Source: CAZFER01 sp964517495 (GTDB lineage Bacteria; Hinthialibacterota; Hinthialibacteria; Hinthialibacterales; Hinthialibacteraceae). From it: a stretch of DNA of 40,155 nucleotides. A program made the translations under genes and the position numbers. The notes under the pieces are model-generated. The model was given only the letters and a program-made list of their open reading frames with translations, ran no database searches and was not told the origin of the DNA. Location: the NCBI GenBank assembly GCA_964517495.1, contig CAZFER010000058.1:1-40155 (forward strand). The letters are read 5' to 3'. Positions within the stretch are counted from its first letter, which is position 1; each line of letters begins with the position of its first letter. This document shows positions 1 to 8,416 of this stretch, piece by piece.

Positions 1-145
1 AATGACGCCAGTGTATGGAGGCGATAACATCGCTGTTTCATGCTCTTTTATTTAATCTTCCAAATCCCTATACATCGCAAATAAAAATTGAGATAATGTA
101 TCGATCTCCAGATACTTAAACATAATTCATAAAAAGGAATAAATC

Positions 146-1636
146 ATGTTAATTCATTCTCAATGGGCAAAAACCATCGGCCATTCTCTCATTTTGTTTG
201 TATTCATCTTTATCCATTCACTGAATGCGCAGGCCCTCGACAAAGCCCGCCTGGTAATCCTGGCCGATATGGGGAACGAGCCGGATGAAGAACAACAAAT
301 GGCGCATATGCTTACCTGCTCCAATGAATTTGATCTGGAAGGTCTGATTGCTGTCACCGGCAAATACCTCAGAAATAATCCCAGACCTGATTTATTCCAC
401 CGTTTAATCAATGGCTATGCAAAAGTGGTTGAAAACTTGCGAAAGCACGCCGACGGCTGGCCTGATCCTGAATATCTGCATCAAATCACAAAAGCAGGGC
501 AATCCAAATATGGAATTGACGACGTTGGCAATGGCAAAAGCAGCCCGGGTTCCAACTTGTTAATCGATGTCATCACTAAAAACGATCCCCGCCCGGTGTA
601 CATCGTCATTAACGCGGGCTCCAATACCCTGGCTCAAGCATTGCACGATTACCAAGCTAACCATACAACAGAAGAAGTCGATGCATTCATAGCCAAATTA
701 CGGGTATTTGAAAATGGCTCACAAGACAACTGCGGTGCAGTTATTAATCATAAGTACCCTAAAATCCATTGGATACGCAGCAATTACCAAACCTATTGCT
801 ATGGCGGCCCCTCCAATGACGGCAGCCCTGATAAACTTGGCAAATTAGGCCCTCACACCTGGAAACCTTACGCCTACAGCCATATCGGCCAACACCAATG
901 GGCACTGGAACATATCATCGCTCAGCATGGTCATCTGGGCCGATTATTCCCACTCCGGCTTTTCGGCAACGGTACACTGGGCTTTCTTGAAGGCGGAGGA
1001 ACCATCCCCTGGATGGGATTAGTCCAAAAAGGCGTCACCGATATGGATCATCCCCATTGGGGAGGATGGAGCGGACGATATACACGAGAGAAAATTAAAA
1101 ACGTGTGGTCACGCCACAAAGACATTAAACCGGATGAAAAAGCCTACTCACCATTCTATGTCTATTGCGATGCCATCGATCAATGGACCGACCCAGAATC
1201 AGGCATAACGTACAATAATGAATATGCCCCCGTCTGGCGTTGGCGGCGATCCATGTTCAACGATCAGCAATGCCGTATGGATTGGTGCGTAAAATCCTAT
1301 GAAGAAGCCAATCATCATCCCATAGCCGCTTTTAATGGTAACAAAGACGATGCTATCGTATTCTTATCAGCCAAACCAGGCGACTCAATTCAATTGGATG
1401 CCTCATCTTCAACAGATCCCGATGGTGACCAGCTGGAATACCATTGGTGGATGTACAAAGAAGCTGGCACGTATCCAAAAGAAATCACCATCAACAACGC
1501 AAATCAAAATAATGCACAAACCACCATACCCAACGATGCCGGTGGAAAACAGATTCACTTCATTTTGGAGGTAAAAGACAACAACAGCATTGCCTCACTC
1601 TATGATTTCCGCAGGATTGTTATCAATGTAAAATAA
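146..1636 (+). CDS. Exported DUF1593 / Sde182-type nucleoside-hydrolase-like protein
   Basis: The 496-residue product starts with a Sec signal (hydrophobic stretch near residues 13-27, likely cleavage after LNAQA). The mature N-terminal part has the DUF1593 signature: LVILADMGNEPDEEQQM (about residues 36-52) followed by the LIAVTGKY strand. Its clustered acidic residues resemble the metal site of inosine-uridine nucleoside hydrolases. The C-terminal 100 residues contain LDASSSTDPDGDQLEYHWW, a PKD/Ig-like beta domain typical of the Sde182 C-terminal region. Length fits the family. The family is associated with plant polysaccharide degraders, but its substrate is not established, so the role is probably extracytoplasmic glycan or glycoside hydrolysis. 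An AAGGA box about 10 bases upstream supports the ATG start. The gene is monocistronic, and no terminator is visible downstream. Confidence 0.85.
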   Translation: MLIHSQWAKTIGHSLILFVFIFIHSLNAQALDKARLVILADMGNEPDEEQQMAHMLTCSNEFDLEGLIAVTGKYLRNNPRPDLFHRLINGYAKVVENLRKHADGWPDPEYLHQITKAGQSKYGIDDVGNGKSSPGSNLLIDVITKNDPRPVYIVINAGSNTLAQALHDYQANHTTEEVDAFIAKLRVFENGSQDNCGAVINHKYPKIHWIRSNYQTYCYGGPSNDGSPDKLGKLGPHTWKPYAYSHIGQHQWALEHIIAQHGHLGRLFPLRLFGNGTLGFLEGGGTIPWMGLVQKGVTDMDHPHWGGWSGRYTREKIKNVWSRHKDIKPDEKAYSPFYVYCDAIDQWTDPESGITYNNEYAPVWRWRRSMFNDQQCRMDWCVKSYEEANHHPIAAFNGNKDDAIVFLSAKPGDSIQLDASSSTDPDGDQLEYHWWMYKEAGTYPKEITINNANQNNAQTTIPNDAGGKQIHFILEVKDNNSIASLYDFRRIVINVK

Positions 1637-1658
1637 TATTACCCCGGCACGGGATAAA

Positions 1659-1793
1659 ATGGATTATGAGTTCGGCACAGAGAAATTAGGCTGGAGATAC
1701 TGGCATGGTTGAGAAGAAGAAGGCAAATCTCACCAAAAACAAATCCATCGCCACGACAATCCCCTCTGGTATGTCGTCAAGAAAGAATTTTAA
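1659..1793 (+). pseudogene. Short frame interrupted by one in-frame TGA, unrecognised
   Basis: Reading from ATG at 1659 gives 17 residues rich in aromatics (ending GWRYWHG), then TGA at 1710-1712. The frame continues for 26 more codons (ending LWYVVKKEF) to TAA at 1791. Treating the TGA as a mutated TGG would give a 44-residue product. No family is recognised and no ribosome site is clear. It may be a gene fragment or chance. Confidence 0.2.
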
Positions 1794-1919
1794 ATTTGAT
1801 AATAATATTTTTCTTTTTGTTTCAACAATTTATCAAATATTCTAAAACATAATTAAAAATCCACTGAAAATAGCATATTGTATGGTATAAAAATTGCTTT
1901 TACAAATATTGTGATAACC

Positions 1920-2127
1920 ATGATCAAAGATGTCATTTCTGAACAGTATAATGAAGAGTATTAAAATGAAATTACCTTTGATGGTGTGTTTGAAAAATTC
2001 AAGGATAAAAATTCCTTAAAAATTCAAAATAAATGAGGAACTTGGTGTATTAACGTGGGAAGACATCATAGATATTGCTCCTGAAACGATCTACGCAGAG
2101 GCTACCAACACTCCTTTACCCAATTGA
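1920..2127 (+). pseudogene. Decayed DUF2442-like small protein gene
   Basis: The ATG at 1920 begins MIKDVISEQYNEEY and hits TAA at 1962. The same frame resumes NEITFDGVFEKFKDKNSL and stops at TGA 2034. A shift into the next frame at about 2032 gives EELGVLTWEDIIDIAPETIY, ending at TGA 2125. The order matches DUF2442 proteins: an N-terminal V-K-x-V strand, a central F-D-G strand, and a closing T-x-x-W-x-x-x-x-D-I-x-P-E-T-[LI]-Y signature. DUF2442 genes often sit next to DUF4160 genes in toxin-antitoxin-like pairs. One stop plus one frameshift means it is no longer functional. The assignment rests mostly on the C-terminal signature. Confidence 0.5.
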
Positions 2128-2350
2128 ATGAATTCGCAAGAAACTCACTCAGTAAACTGAAGATAATATGAAATTTTAATTAGAAATAAATAAAATCCAT
2201 AAACAATATTTTTTTGAAATTATTTTAATCTTTATGCTAGATTAATTTACAAAATGTGATATAATATTAAAGACTGATTTGTAGTAGTTGTTTCGAATGT
2301 GTTGTGTTTAGAATCTTTATGTAAGATCCATGCATTATGGATGTAATGAG

Positions 2351-2375
2351 GATCATTCTTCCCCCCAGGATGATC
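2351..2375 (+). other. Hairpin in the leader of the coiled-coil protein gene
   Basis: The arms GATCATTCT and AGGATGATC (9 pairs counting one U-G wobble) enclose a C-rich loop. No T-run follows, so it is not a simple terminator. It lies between a possible -10 box (2260-2265) and the start at 2515, so it could be a leader structure or an operator. Confidence 0.25.
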
Positions 2376-2514
2376 TGTGATACCGTTCTTTAAGGTTGAT
2401 AAAATGAGTTATTAGAATGTCCTACTGTTTCGAAACACTTAAAAACACTTACTTGCCATAAGGGATCCGATCAATCAGTTTTGATTTTTTTCTAATGGCA
2501 CCTTGGTTTCGGAC

Positions 2515-3966
2515 ATGAACAGCAATTCAAATAAACTCACAATTGTTGATTATTGCGATATCCTCCAAAAAAATCACAGTATCGAGGAATTGGAGTCTAT
2601 CTACAATCAAATCACTGAATCGAATGAAGACGAACTCGATGAAGAAACCAGAGAACAATATCCGATTATCTCCGATATTTTCAACAAACTGGAAACAGGA
2701 ATGGACATGCGTGAAATCATTCGCGAAGCCATTCATTACAAAGTCAAAAGTTCCTACAAACACCAGGAAGTATTCAAACGAAGAGAGGCGTTCGAACAAT
2801 CAGAAGAAAAGAAAAAAGAACTCTATGAGATTTTCGACAATTTAAATCAACACATTCAAGGAAAATCAATTGAAGAAGTCACTGCTTTTTTTGCCTCACT
2901 CAAAGATATCATGGGGCAAATTTGCATGCAACAAACCTCAGGTGTTATCGTTGTAAAAACAAAACTTTCCGATTTCCTGAGCCTCCCAAAAACCAACTAC
3001 TCCCGCACATCAATCCTTAATCAGGATATGTTCATTATTTTCTCGCCTGAAGAAATTACCGCCATGCAAATGAAAGTGGTTGAATTGGATGAAAACGATG
3101 CCCATCGCCCATTGATTACCGCAATCCTCGATCAAGCGTATGACACGGTCCATTTCAACGAACTAAGCGGCCAGCTTGTCATTATGATGTCAAAATACTT
3201 CATCGAGAAACTTTACAAGGCGGGATTAAAAGATCACATTGAATTTATTGAATTCAGCCGGCAATTCGTACGTAACAAAAAAGCATTTGAAAAAGCTCTC
3301 CAGGACCTCGAGGATATCGAACAGCGAATTGAAAAGCACTTAAAGGATCGCCCAGTCTTGAATGAATTTCCAAAGTTTCTGCGCGCCTTATTACAAATTA
3401 AAATTGGCCTGATGGATAGCACATATGCTCAAAAAATTCTGATGAGTATCAAACTAAAAGGTCCTCAATACCTTAAAGCTAAAAAAGCAGTCTCCATCGA
3501 TTTTGACCGATTCCCTGAATATCAACACCAGTTAATTCTTCGCCACAGTGCCAGTTTCTCACTTCAAAAAAAGATTTTGGCCTTTACCTTCAAGCAATTC
3601 GAAGCTGATTTCAAAGCGGTCTCCGACGAGTTAAAGAGTCTCATGGAAGACATCGAAACAGCTTCCGATAAATTAGATCCCAACTCAGATGAATATAAAT
3701 CCAAACTTCTTAAAAAAGCAAACTTACAACGAAAATTGGAACAATCCCGCCGGGAATTGGACGTCGTGCGCAGCCAAATACGCTTGGTGGATATCCAACA
3801 CAAAATGGCCAAAAAAGCCATCAAGCGAATCAATGAACGAAAGGCCGCCATCGAACAAACAGAAGTAAAAGCCCCCACAAAAATTGAGGTGACACCTAAA
3901 GTAAACGTCAATAGAATTCAGCACAAATCCGAAATGGTCTATATGTCCAAACGAAAAGGAAAATAA
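2515..3966 (+). CDS. Unrecognised cytoplasmic coiled-coil protein
   Basis: The product is about 483 residues from the ATG at 2515. A TTG at 2503 in the same frame would add four residues, and neither start has a good Shine-Dalgarno box. It has no signal peptide or membrane segment. It is strongly charged and mostly helical. Predicted coiled-coil stretches lie around residues 85-115, 265-295 and 375-445 (runs of E/K/Q/R with heptad leucines and isoleucines). The middle (residues 140-260) is more globular, with mixed strands. The C-terminus is basic (ending SKRKGK) and could contact nucleic acid or membrane. No enzyme motif is visible, the flanking genes give no functional hint, and no family was recognised. 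Confidence 0.8.
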   Translation: MNSNSNKLTIVDYCDILQKNHSIEELESIYNQITESNEDELDEETREQYPIISDIFNKLETGMDMREIIREAIHYKVKSSYKHQEVFKRREAFEQSEEKKKELYEIFDNLNQHIQGKSIEEVTAFFASLKDIMGQICMQQTSGVIVVKTKLSDFLSLPKTNYSRTSILNQDMFIIFSPEEITAMQMKVVELDENDAHRPLITAILDQAYDTVHFNELSGQLVIMMSKYFIEKLYKAGLKDHIEFIEFSRQFVRNKKAFEKALQDLEDIEQRIEKHLKDRPVLNEFPKFLRALLQIKIGLMDSTYAQKILMSIKLKGPQYLKAKKAVSIDFDRFPEYQHQLILRHSASFSLQKKILAFTFKQFEADFKAVSDELKSLMEDIETASDKLDPNSDEYKSKLLKKANLQRKLEQSRRELDVVRSQIRLVDIQHKMAKKAIKRINERKAAIEQTEVKAPTKIEVTPKVNVNRIQHKSEMVYMSKRKGK

Positions 3967-4031
3967 ACAAACGTCCTATAACCCTGCCGACTTCACCACA
4001 TATAAATTCACATGTTAATTGCATCAATTAG

Positions 4032-7000
4032 TTAGTGTTCAATACTTTTATGATATTCTTGAATTGATTTCATTTCCCCTTGCTCTTTCTTATAAGCGGC
4101 AATCCCTTCTGCCGCAGCCGATGCGGCGGTTAATGTTGTGATATAAGGAATCGCATATTTAATAGCCGTTTTGCGGATATACGAGTCATCATGTTTGCCA
4201 TAGCGGCCAATCGGGGTGTTGATAACCAGTTGGATATTTTGATTCTTGATCTCATCCACAATATTCGGACGCTCTTCATATATCTTCCATATTCGTTCAG
4301 ATGAAATCCCCTGGCTTTGTAAAAATTCATGTGTCCCGCCGGTTGCCTTGATCTTAAAGCCCAGGTCCACAAAACGTTTTGCCGTCTCCAACAAAATGGG
4401 ATCGCTCTTATCCGCAATACTGAAAAGAACATTCCCTTCAACCGGCAATGTTTGTTTGGCGGCTGCCTGTGCTTTATAAAATGCCATGCCAAAGTTATCC
4501 GCCATTCCCAATACTTCACCTGTCGAACGCATTTCCGGCCCCAAAACCGGATCCACCTCTGGAAACATGGAAAAGGGAAAAACGGCTTCTTTTACCCCAA
4601 AATGCGGGATAGGGGAATGCTTTAAATCCATATCGGCGATTTTCTTGCCCAACATGATTTGAGTGGCTATCCTCGCCATGGGTATGTTGCACACCTTCGA
4701 TACCAATGGTACCGTCCGCGAAGCACGTGGATTCGCTTCCAAAACATAGACTTTCCCTTCATGAACAGCATATTGCATATTCATCAATCCCACCACACCA
4801 AGTTCCAAAGCAATACGTCGTGTATAATCAGAAATTAAATCAATGTATTTTCCCTCTATACTAATCGGAGGAATCACACAGGCTGAATCACCCGAATGAA
4901 TACCGGCCTGTTCTATATGCTCCATAATAGCGGGAATAAACACATCGGTACCATCACAAATGGCATCCGTCTCCACTTCCTTGGCATTTTCTAAAAACTT
5001 ATCGATCAAGATAGGACGTTCCGGAGTCACATCCACCGCCGCCGCAATATAATCTCGAAGCATCGTTTCGTCATAAATGATCTCCATGCCCCGTCCCCCA
5101 AGGACGTAAGATGGCCGCAATATCAACGGATAACCTATAGCCTCCGCCGCAGCCAGGCCTTCCTCAAGATTCGAAGCCATACCCGCTGCTGGCATGGGTA
5201 TATTGAGTTCCTCCATCTTCTGGCGAAACATATCACGATCTTCCGCAAATTCGATGGTTGCAGGAGAGGTCCCCAGAACCTTTACCCCATTCTGCTCTAA
5301 TTCAGTGGCAATATTTAAGGGTGTTTGTCCCCCAAATTGGACAATAACACCATCCGGTTTTTCCTTTTCGTAAATACTCAAAACATCTTCAACGGTGAGA
5401 GGTTCAAAATAGAGTTTGTCTGAGGTGTCATAATCCGTCGATACTGTCTCTGGATTGCAATTAACCATAATGGTTTCCAAACCGGCATCCCTCACTGCAA
5501 AGGCGGCATGCACACAACAATAATCAAATTCAATACCCTGGCCGATTCGATTTGGTCCCCCACCTAAAACCATCACTTTACGATTTGAAGACGCCGTTGT
5601 TTGATCGGAGGCATTGTAGGTCGAGAAATAGTAAGCCGCATTCTCAACCCCCGATACAGGTACCGGTTCCCAACCTTCAACAATATTCAATGCCTTGCGC
5701 TGTTCTCGTATACTCACTTCGGGAATTCCCAACAGCTTTGCAAGATACTTATCCGCAAATCCATCTTGTTTCGCTTTAAGAAAAAGGGCATCCGGCAGTT
5801 TTTTACCTTTATAATTCAGTATTTCCTCTTCCAATTCCACCAGTTCCCTCATCTGTTCAATAAACCATGCTTTGATTTTGGTTTTCTCAAACAACGCTTT
5901 GACCGTTGCCCCTTTTCTAAGGGCTTCGTACATGATGAATTGGCGTTCACTGCTCGGTTCATTCAGCATAGTCATGAGTTCATCGAGTGGCTTGAGGTTA
6001 AAATCCTTTGCAAATCCCAATCCGTAACGCCCCTGCTCCAATGACCGTATGGATTTTTGGAACGCTTCTTTATATGTTTTGCCAATCGACATCACTTCTC
6101 CGACGGCACGCATCTGCGTTCCCAGTTTGTCTTCCGCATCCTTGAACTTCTCAAAGGCCCAACGCGCAAATTTAACCACCACGTAATCACCGGATGGCGT
6201 ATATTTTTCCAACGTCCCCTCACGCCAATAAGGAATCTCATCCAGCGTCATCCCCGCCGCCAATTTGGACGAAATCAAGGCAATCGGAAATCCCGTGGCT
6301 TTCGATGCCAGTGCCGACGAACGTGAGGTTCGAGGATTGATCTCAATAACCACCACCCTTCCCGTTTCAGGATCATGCGCAAACTGGATGTTGGTTCCCC
6401 CAATAACTTGAATGGCTTCTACAATATTATAAGAATACTTTTGCAATCTTTCTTGCAAGGCGGGATCAATGGTTAACATCGGTGCGGTACAATAAGAATC
6501 ACCTGTATGCACCCCCATTGCGTCAACGTTTTCAATAAAACAAACCGTGATCATCTGATTTTTGGCGTCCCGAACAACCTCTAATTCCAATTCCTCCCAC
6601 CCCAACACCGATTCTTCCACCAAAATTTGATGAATCATACTGGCCGCCAAACCACGACTTGCCACAACGCGCAATTCCTCCACGTTATAAACCAATCCCC
6701 CCCCTGTGCCTCCCATGGTGTAAGCCGGACGAATGACCACAGGATAACCTAACTCATCAGCGATTTTCTCAGCATCCTCTACACTATAGACAGATTGACT
6801 TTTTGGCATCTCAATACCCAATTGATTCATGGTATTTTTGAACGCCGTCCGGTCCTCTCCACGCTCAATGGCATCCACTTGCACCCCGATTACTTTTACC
6901 CCATATTTTTCCAATACCCCTGCACGGGCTAATTCCGATGACAAATTTAAACCCGATTGCCCCCCGAGGTTTGGCAATAAGGCATCCGGCCGCTCTTTTT

Positions 7001-7235
7001 TTATGATTTCGGTCATTGCTTCAAGATTGAGCGGTTCTATATATGTCACATCAGCCATGCCTGGATCCGTCATGATGGTTGCAGGGTTGGAATTCACCAA
7101 TACAATTTCATATCCCAAAGCCCTTAACGCTTTACAAGCCTGTGTTCCTGAATAATCAAATTCACATGCTTGACCGATTACAATTGGCCCCGAACCGATG
7201 ATCATCACCTTGTTGATATCCTGAAGTTTGGGCAT
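4032..7235 (-). CDS. carB: Carbamoyl-phosphate synthase large subunit
   Basis: At 1067 residues it is close to the usual 1070-1075. It makes carbamoyl phosphate from glutamine-derived ammonia, bicarbonate and two ATP, feeding pyrimidine and arginine synthesis in the cytoplasm. The duplicated structure is clear. The N-terminal half begins KVMIIGSGPIVIGQACEFDY; the second half begins KVMVLGGGPNRIGQGIEFDY near residue 555. Each half has an ATP-grasp domain with an E-x-N-P-R motif (VIEINPRTSRSS and VLEANPRASRT). The last 130 residues form the MGS-like allosteric domain (ATGGTHEFLQSQGI). An AGGAGA box lies 8-9 bases before the ATG. The small subunit carA is not in the window, so the two subunits are encoded apart. 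It converges on the coiled-coil gene with only 65 bases between. Confidence 0.98.
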   Translation of the reverse strand: MPKLQDINKVMIIGSGPIVIGQACEFDYSGTQACKALRALGYEIVLVNSNPATIMTDPGMADVTYIEPLNLEAMTEIIKKERPDALLPNLGGQSGLNLSSELARAGVLEKYGVKVIGVQVDAIERGEDRTAFKNTMNQLGIEMPKSQSVYSVEDAEKIADELGYPVVIRPAYTMGGTGGGLVYNVEELRVVASRGLAASMIHQILVEESVLGWEELELEVVRDAKNQMITVCFIENVDAMGVHTGDSYCTAPMLTIDPALQERLQKYSYNIVEAIQVIGGTNIQFAHDPETGRVVVIEINPRTSRSSALASKATGFPIALISSKLAAGMTLDEIPYWREGTLEKYTPSGDYVVVKFARWAFEKFKDAEDKLGTQMRAVGEVMSIGKTYKEAFQKSIRSLEQGRYGLGFAKDFNLKPLDELMTMLNEPSSERQFIMYEALRKGATVKALFEKTKIKAWFIEQMRELVELEEEILNYKGKKLPDALFLKAKQDGFADKYLAKLLGIPEVSIREQRKALNIVEGWEPVPVSGVENAAYYFSTYNASDQTTASSNRKVMVLGGGPNRIGQGIEFDYCCVHAAFAVRDAGLETIMVNCNPETVSTDYDTSDKLYFEPLTVEDVLSIYEKEKPDGVIVQFGGQTPLNIATELEQNGVKVLGTSPATIEFAEDRDMFRQKMEELNIPMPAAGMASNLEEGLAAAEAIGYPLILRPSYVLGGRGMEIIYDETMLRDYIAAAVDVTPERPILIDKFLENAKEVETDAICDGTDVFIPAIMEHIEQAGIHSGDSACVIPPISIEGKYIDLISDYTRRIALELGVVGLMNMQYAVHEGKVYVLEANPRASRTVPLVSKVCNIPMARIATQIMLGKKIADMDLKHSPIPHFGVKEAVFPFSMFPEVDPVLGPEMRSTGEVLGMADNFGMAFYKAQAAAKQTLPVEGNVLFSIADKSDPILLETAKRFVDLGFKIKATGGTHEFLQSQGISSERIWKIYEERPNIVDEIKNQNIQLVINTPIGRYGKHDDSYIRKTAIKYAIPYITTLTAASAAAEGIAAYKKEQGEMKSIQEYHKSIEH

Positions 7236-7512
7236 GGATTTTCTCTCCTTTAATCATTAAAAATCAAATCAAATTCCATGAATCAAAAATAATTTACGCA
7301 TCCTATCACATTTGGATCAGCCTTGTTAAGCCATATGTATTGTCTTTATATCAATATAATCTCAAAACAATCCACTCCTCCTTAACATGCCTTTCCCCCC
7401 TTGCTAATCCTTCTCATCCCACTATTGTTCCATTCATCACAATTAGATAAACTTGATAAATTTGGTAACCTATATTTGAAACATCAACATTATTTTGCTA
7501 TGGAGAAGTCCA

Positions 7513-8332
7513 ATGAAAAAACACATCCCTATTATCACTTTCGCCCTTTTCTCATTCACCTCAGCCATCAATATTGATGCTCAAACAGTGAATTCCTATC
7601 CAGTCGTTGATACGGGCCAAACCCAGTGTTTTAACAACCATCAATCGATATCGTGTCCCTTCATGAACGAATCCTTTTACGGACAGGATTCCAACTACAT
7701 CGGGAATCAACCCAACTACACCTTAAGCGGTGATGGCTTAACCGTATACGATAATGTCACCGGACTCACATGGCAACAAAATCCCGATCGCAACGGTGAT
7801 GGCACGGTTACCGATCAGGCCACCAGCCTGATGTGGATGCAAAGCGACAGTCTCACTAACTATAACTGGCAGGAAGCACTCGAATATGCTGAACAATTGG
7901 AATACGCCGGTTACGACGACTGGCGTTTGCCCAATATTAAAGAATTGCAAAGTATCGTCGATTACACCCGCTCACCTGACACCCACAATTCCGCCGCCAT
8001 TGATCCAATCTTCAATACAACCGCAATCATTAACGAAGCAGGCGAAACTGATTTTCCCGCTTATTGGAGCAGCACCACCCATGTCACCTCCAATGGCATG
8101 GGAGCATCGGGATGCTATGTATCATTTGGGCGATCTCTGGGTTATATGAATGGCACATGGCTTGATGTACACGGTGCCGGTTCACAACGTAGTGATTAAA
8201 ACCGGCGATCTTTCAGATTATCCCACCGGCCACGGCCCTCAGGGAGATGCTATCCGCATTTATAACTATGTCCGCTGTGTCCGCACCACAACCATACAAG
8301 CCCCCGTTGCAGAATGGCAAATCTATCAATAA
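7513..8332 (+). pseudogene. Exported DUF1566 protein, frameshifted near its C-terminus
   Basis: The start is the ATG at 7513 with GGAGAA at 7502-7507. The product opens with a Sec signal (MKKHIPIITFALFSFTSA). The mature protein carries two DUF1566 hallmarks: DNVTGLTWQQNPD and TSLMWMQSDS, then WRLPNIKELQSIVDY and PAYWSSTTH. The frame ends at TAA 8197-8199 after GAGSQRSD. The following frame continues the family sequence without a gap: KTGDLSDYPTGHGPQGDAI then YNYVRCVR, the conserved DUF1566 end, finishing APVAEWQIYQ at 8332. One surplus base (T at 8197) explains the break. This is a recent mutation, a sequencing error or, less likely, recoding. DUF1566 domains occur in exported, C-type-lectin-like proteins of unknown substrate. 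The restored C-terminus has the W-x-x-Y tail seen in two other exported proteins here. Confidence 0.8.
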
Positions 8333-8360
8333 AGCAACATTCATATTGTGAATAAACAAG

Positions 8361-8392
8361 AAAGGAGCGGATATTATGTCCGCTCCTTTTTT
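8361..8392. terminator. Bidirectional rho-independent terminator
   Basis: An 11-bp stem (AAAGGAGCGGA paired with TCCGCTCCTTT, 7-base loop) is followed by T-rich sequence on the plus strand. It lies between the convergent DUF1566 gene and the minus-strand exported protein gene and can serve both. Confidence 0.85.
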
Positions 8393-8416
8393 ACATGTGT
8401 TATCCAATTAACAGAG

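Larger units (their letters stand above)
1637..2502. other. Long AT-rich gene-poor region with gene remnants
   Basis: These 866 bases hold no intact gene. The part nearest the first gene has a short reading frame interrupted by TGA (1659-1793). The middle has a decayed DUF2442-like gene (1920-2127). The rest is very AT-rich, with a TATAAT hexamer at 2260-2265 that could be a -10 box for a leader reaching the gene at 2515. A GC-containing hairpin lies at 2351-2375. The region looks like the scar of a lost accessory gene pair followed by a promoter and leader. Confidence 0.5.

Noticed and set aside
1710..1712. Selenocysteine or recoded TGA in the short frame at 1659-1793
   Set aside because: No SECIS-like hairpin follows directly and the product has no known selenoprotein motif.
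4014..4031. Small TAATTG/CAATTA palindrome between the coiled-coil gene and carB
   Set aside because: It is only 6 bp, nearly all A and T, and too weak to call a terminator.
8190..8205. Programmed frameshift in the DUF1566 gene
   Set aside because: No slippery site or RF2-like stop context was recognised, and a plain one-base insertion explains the break.
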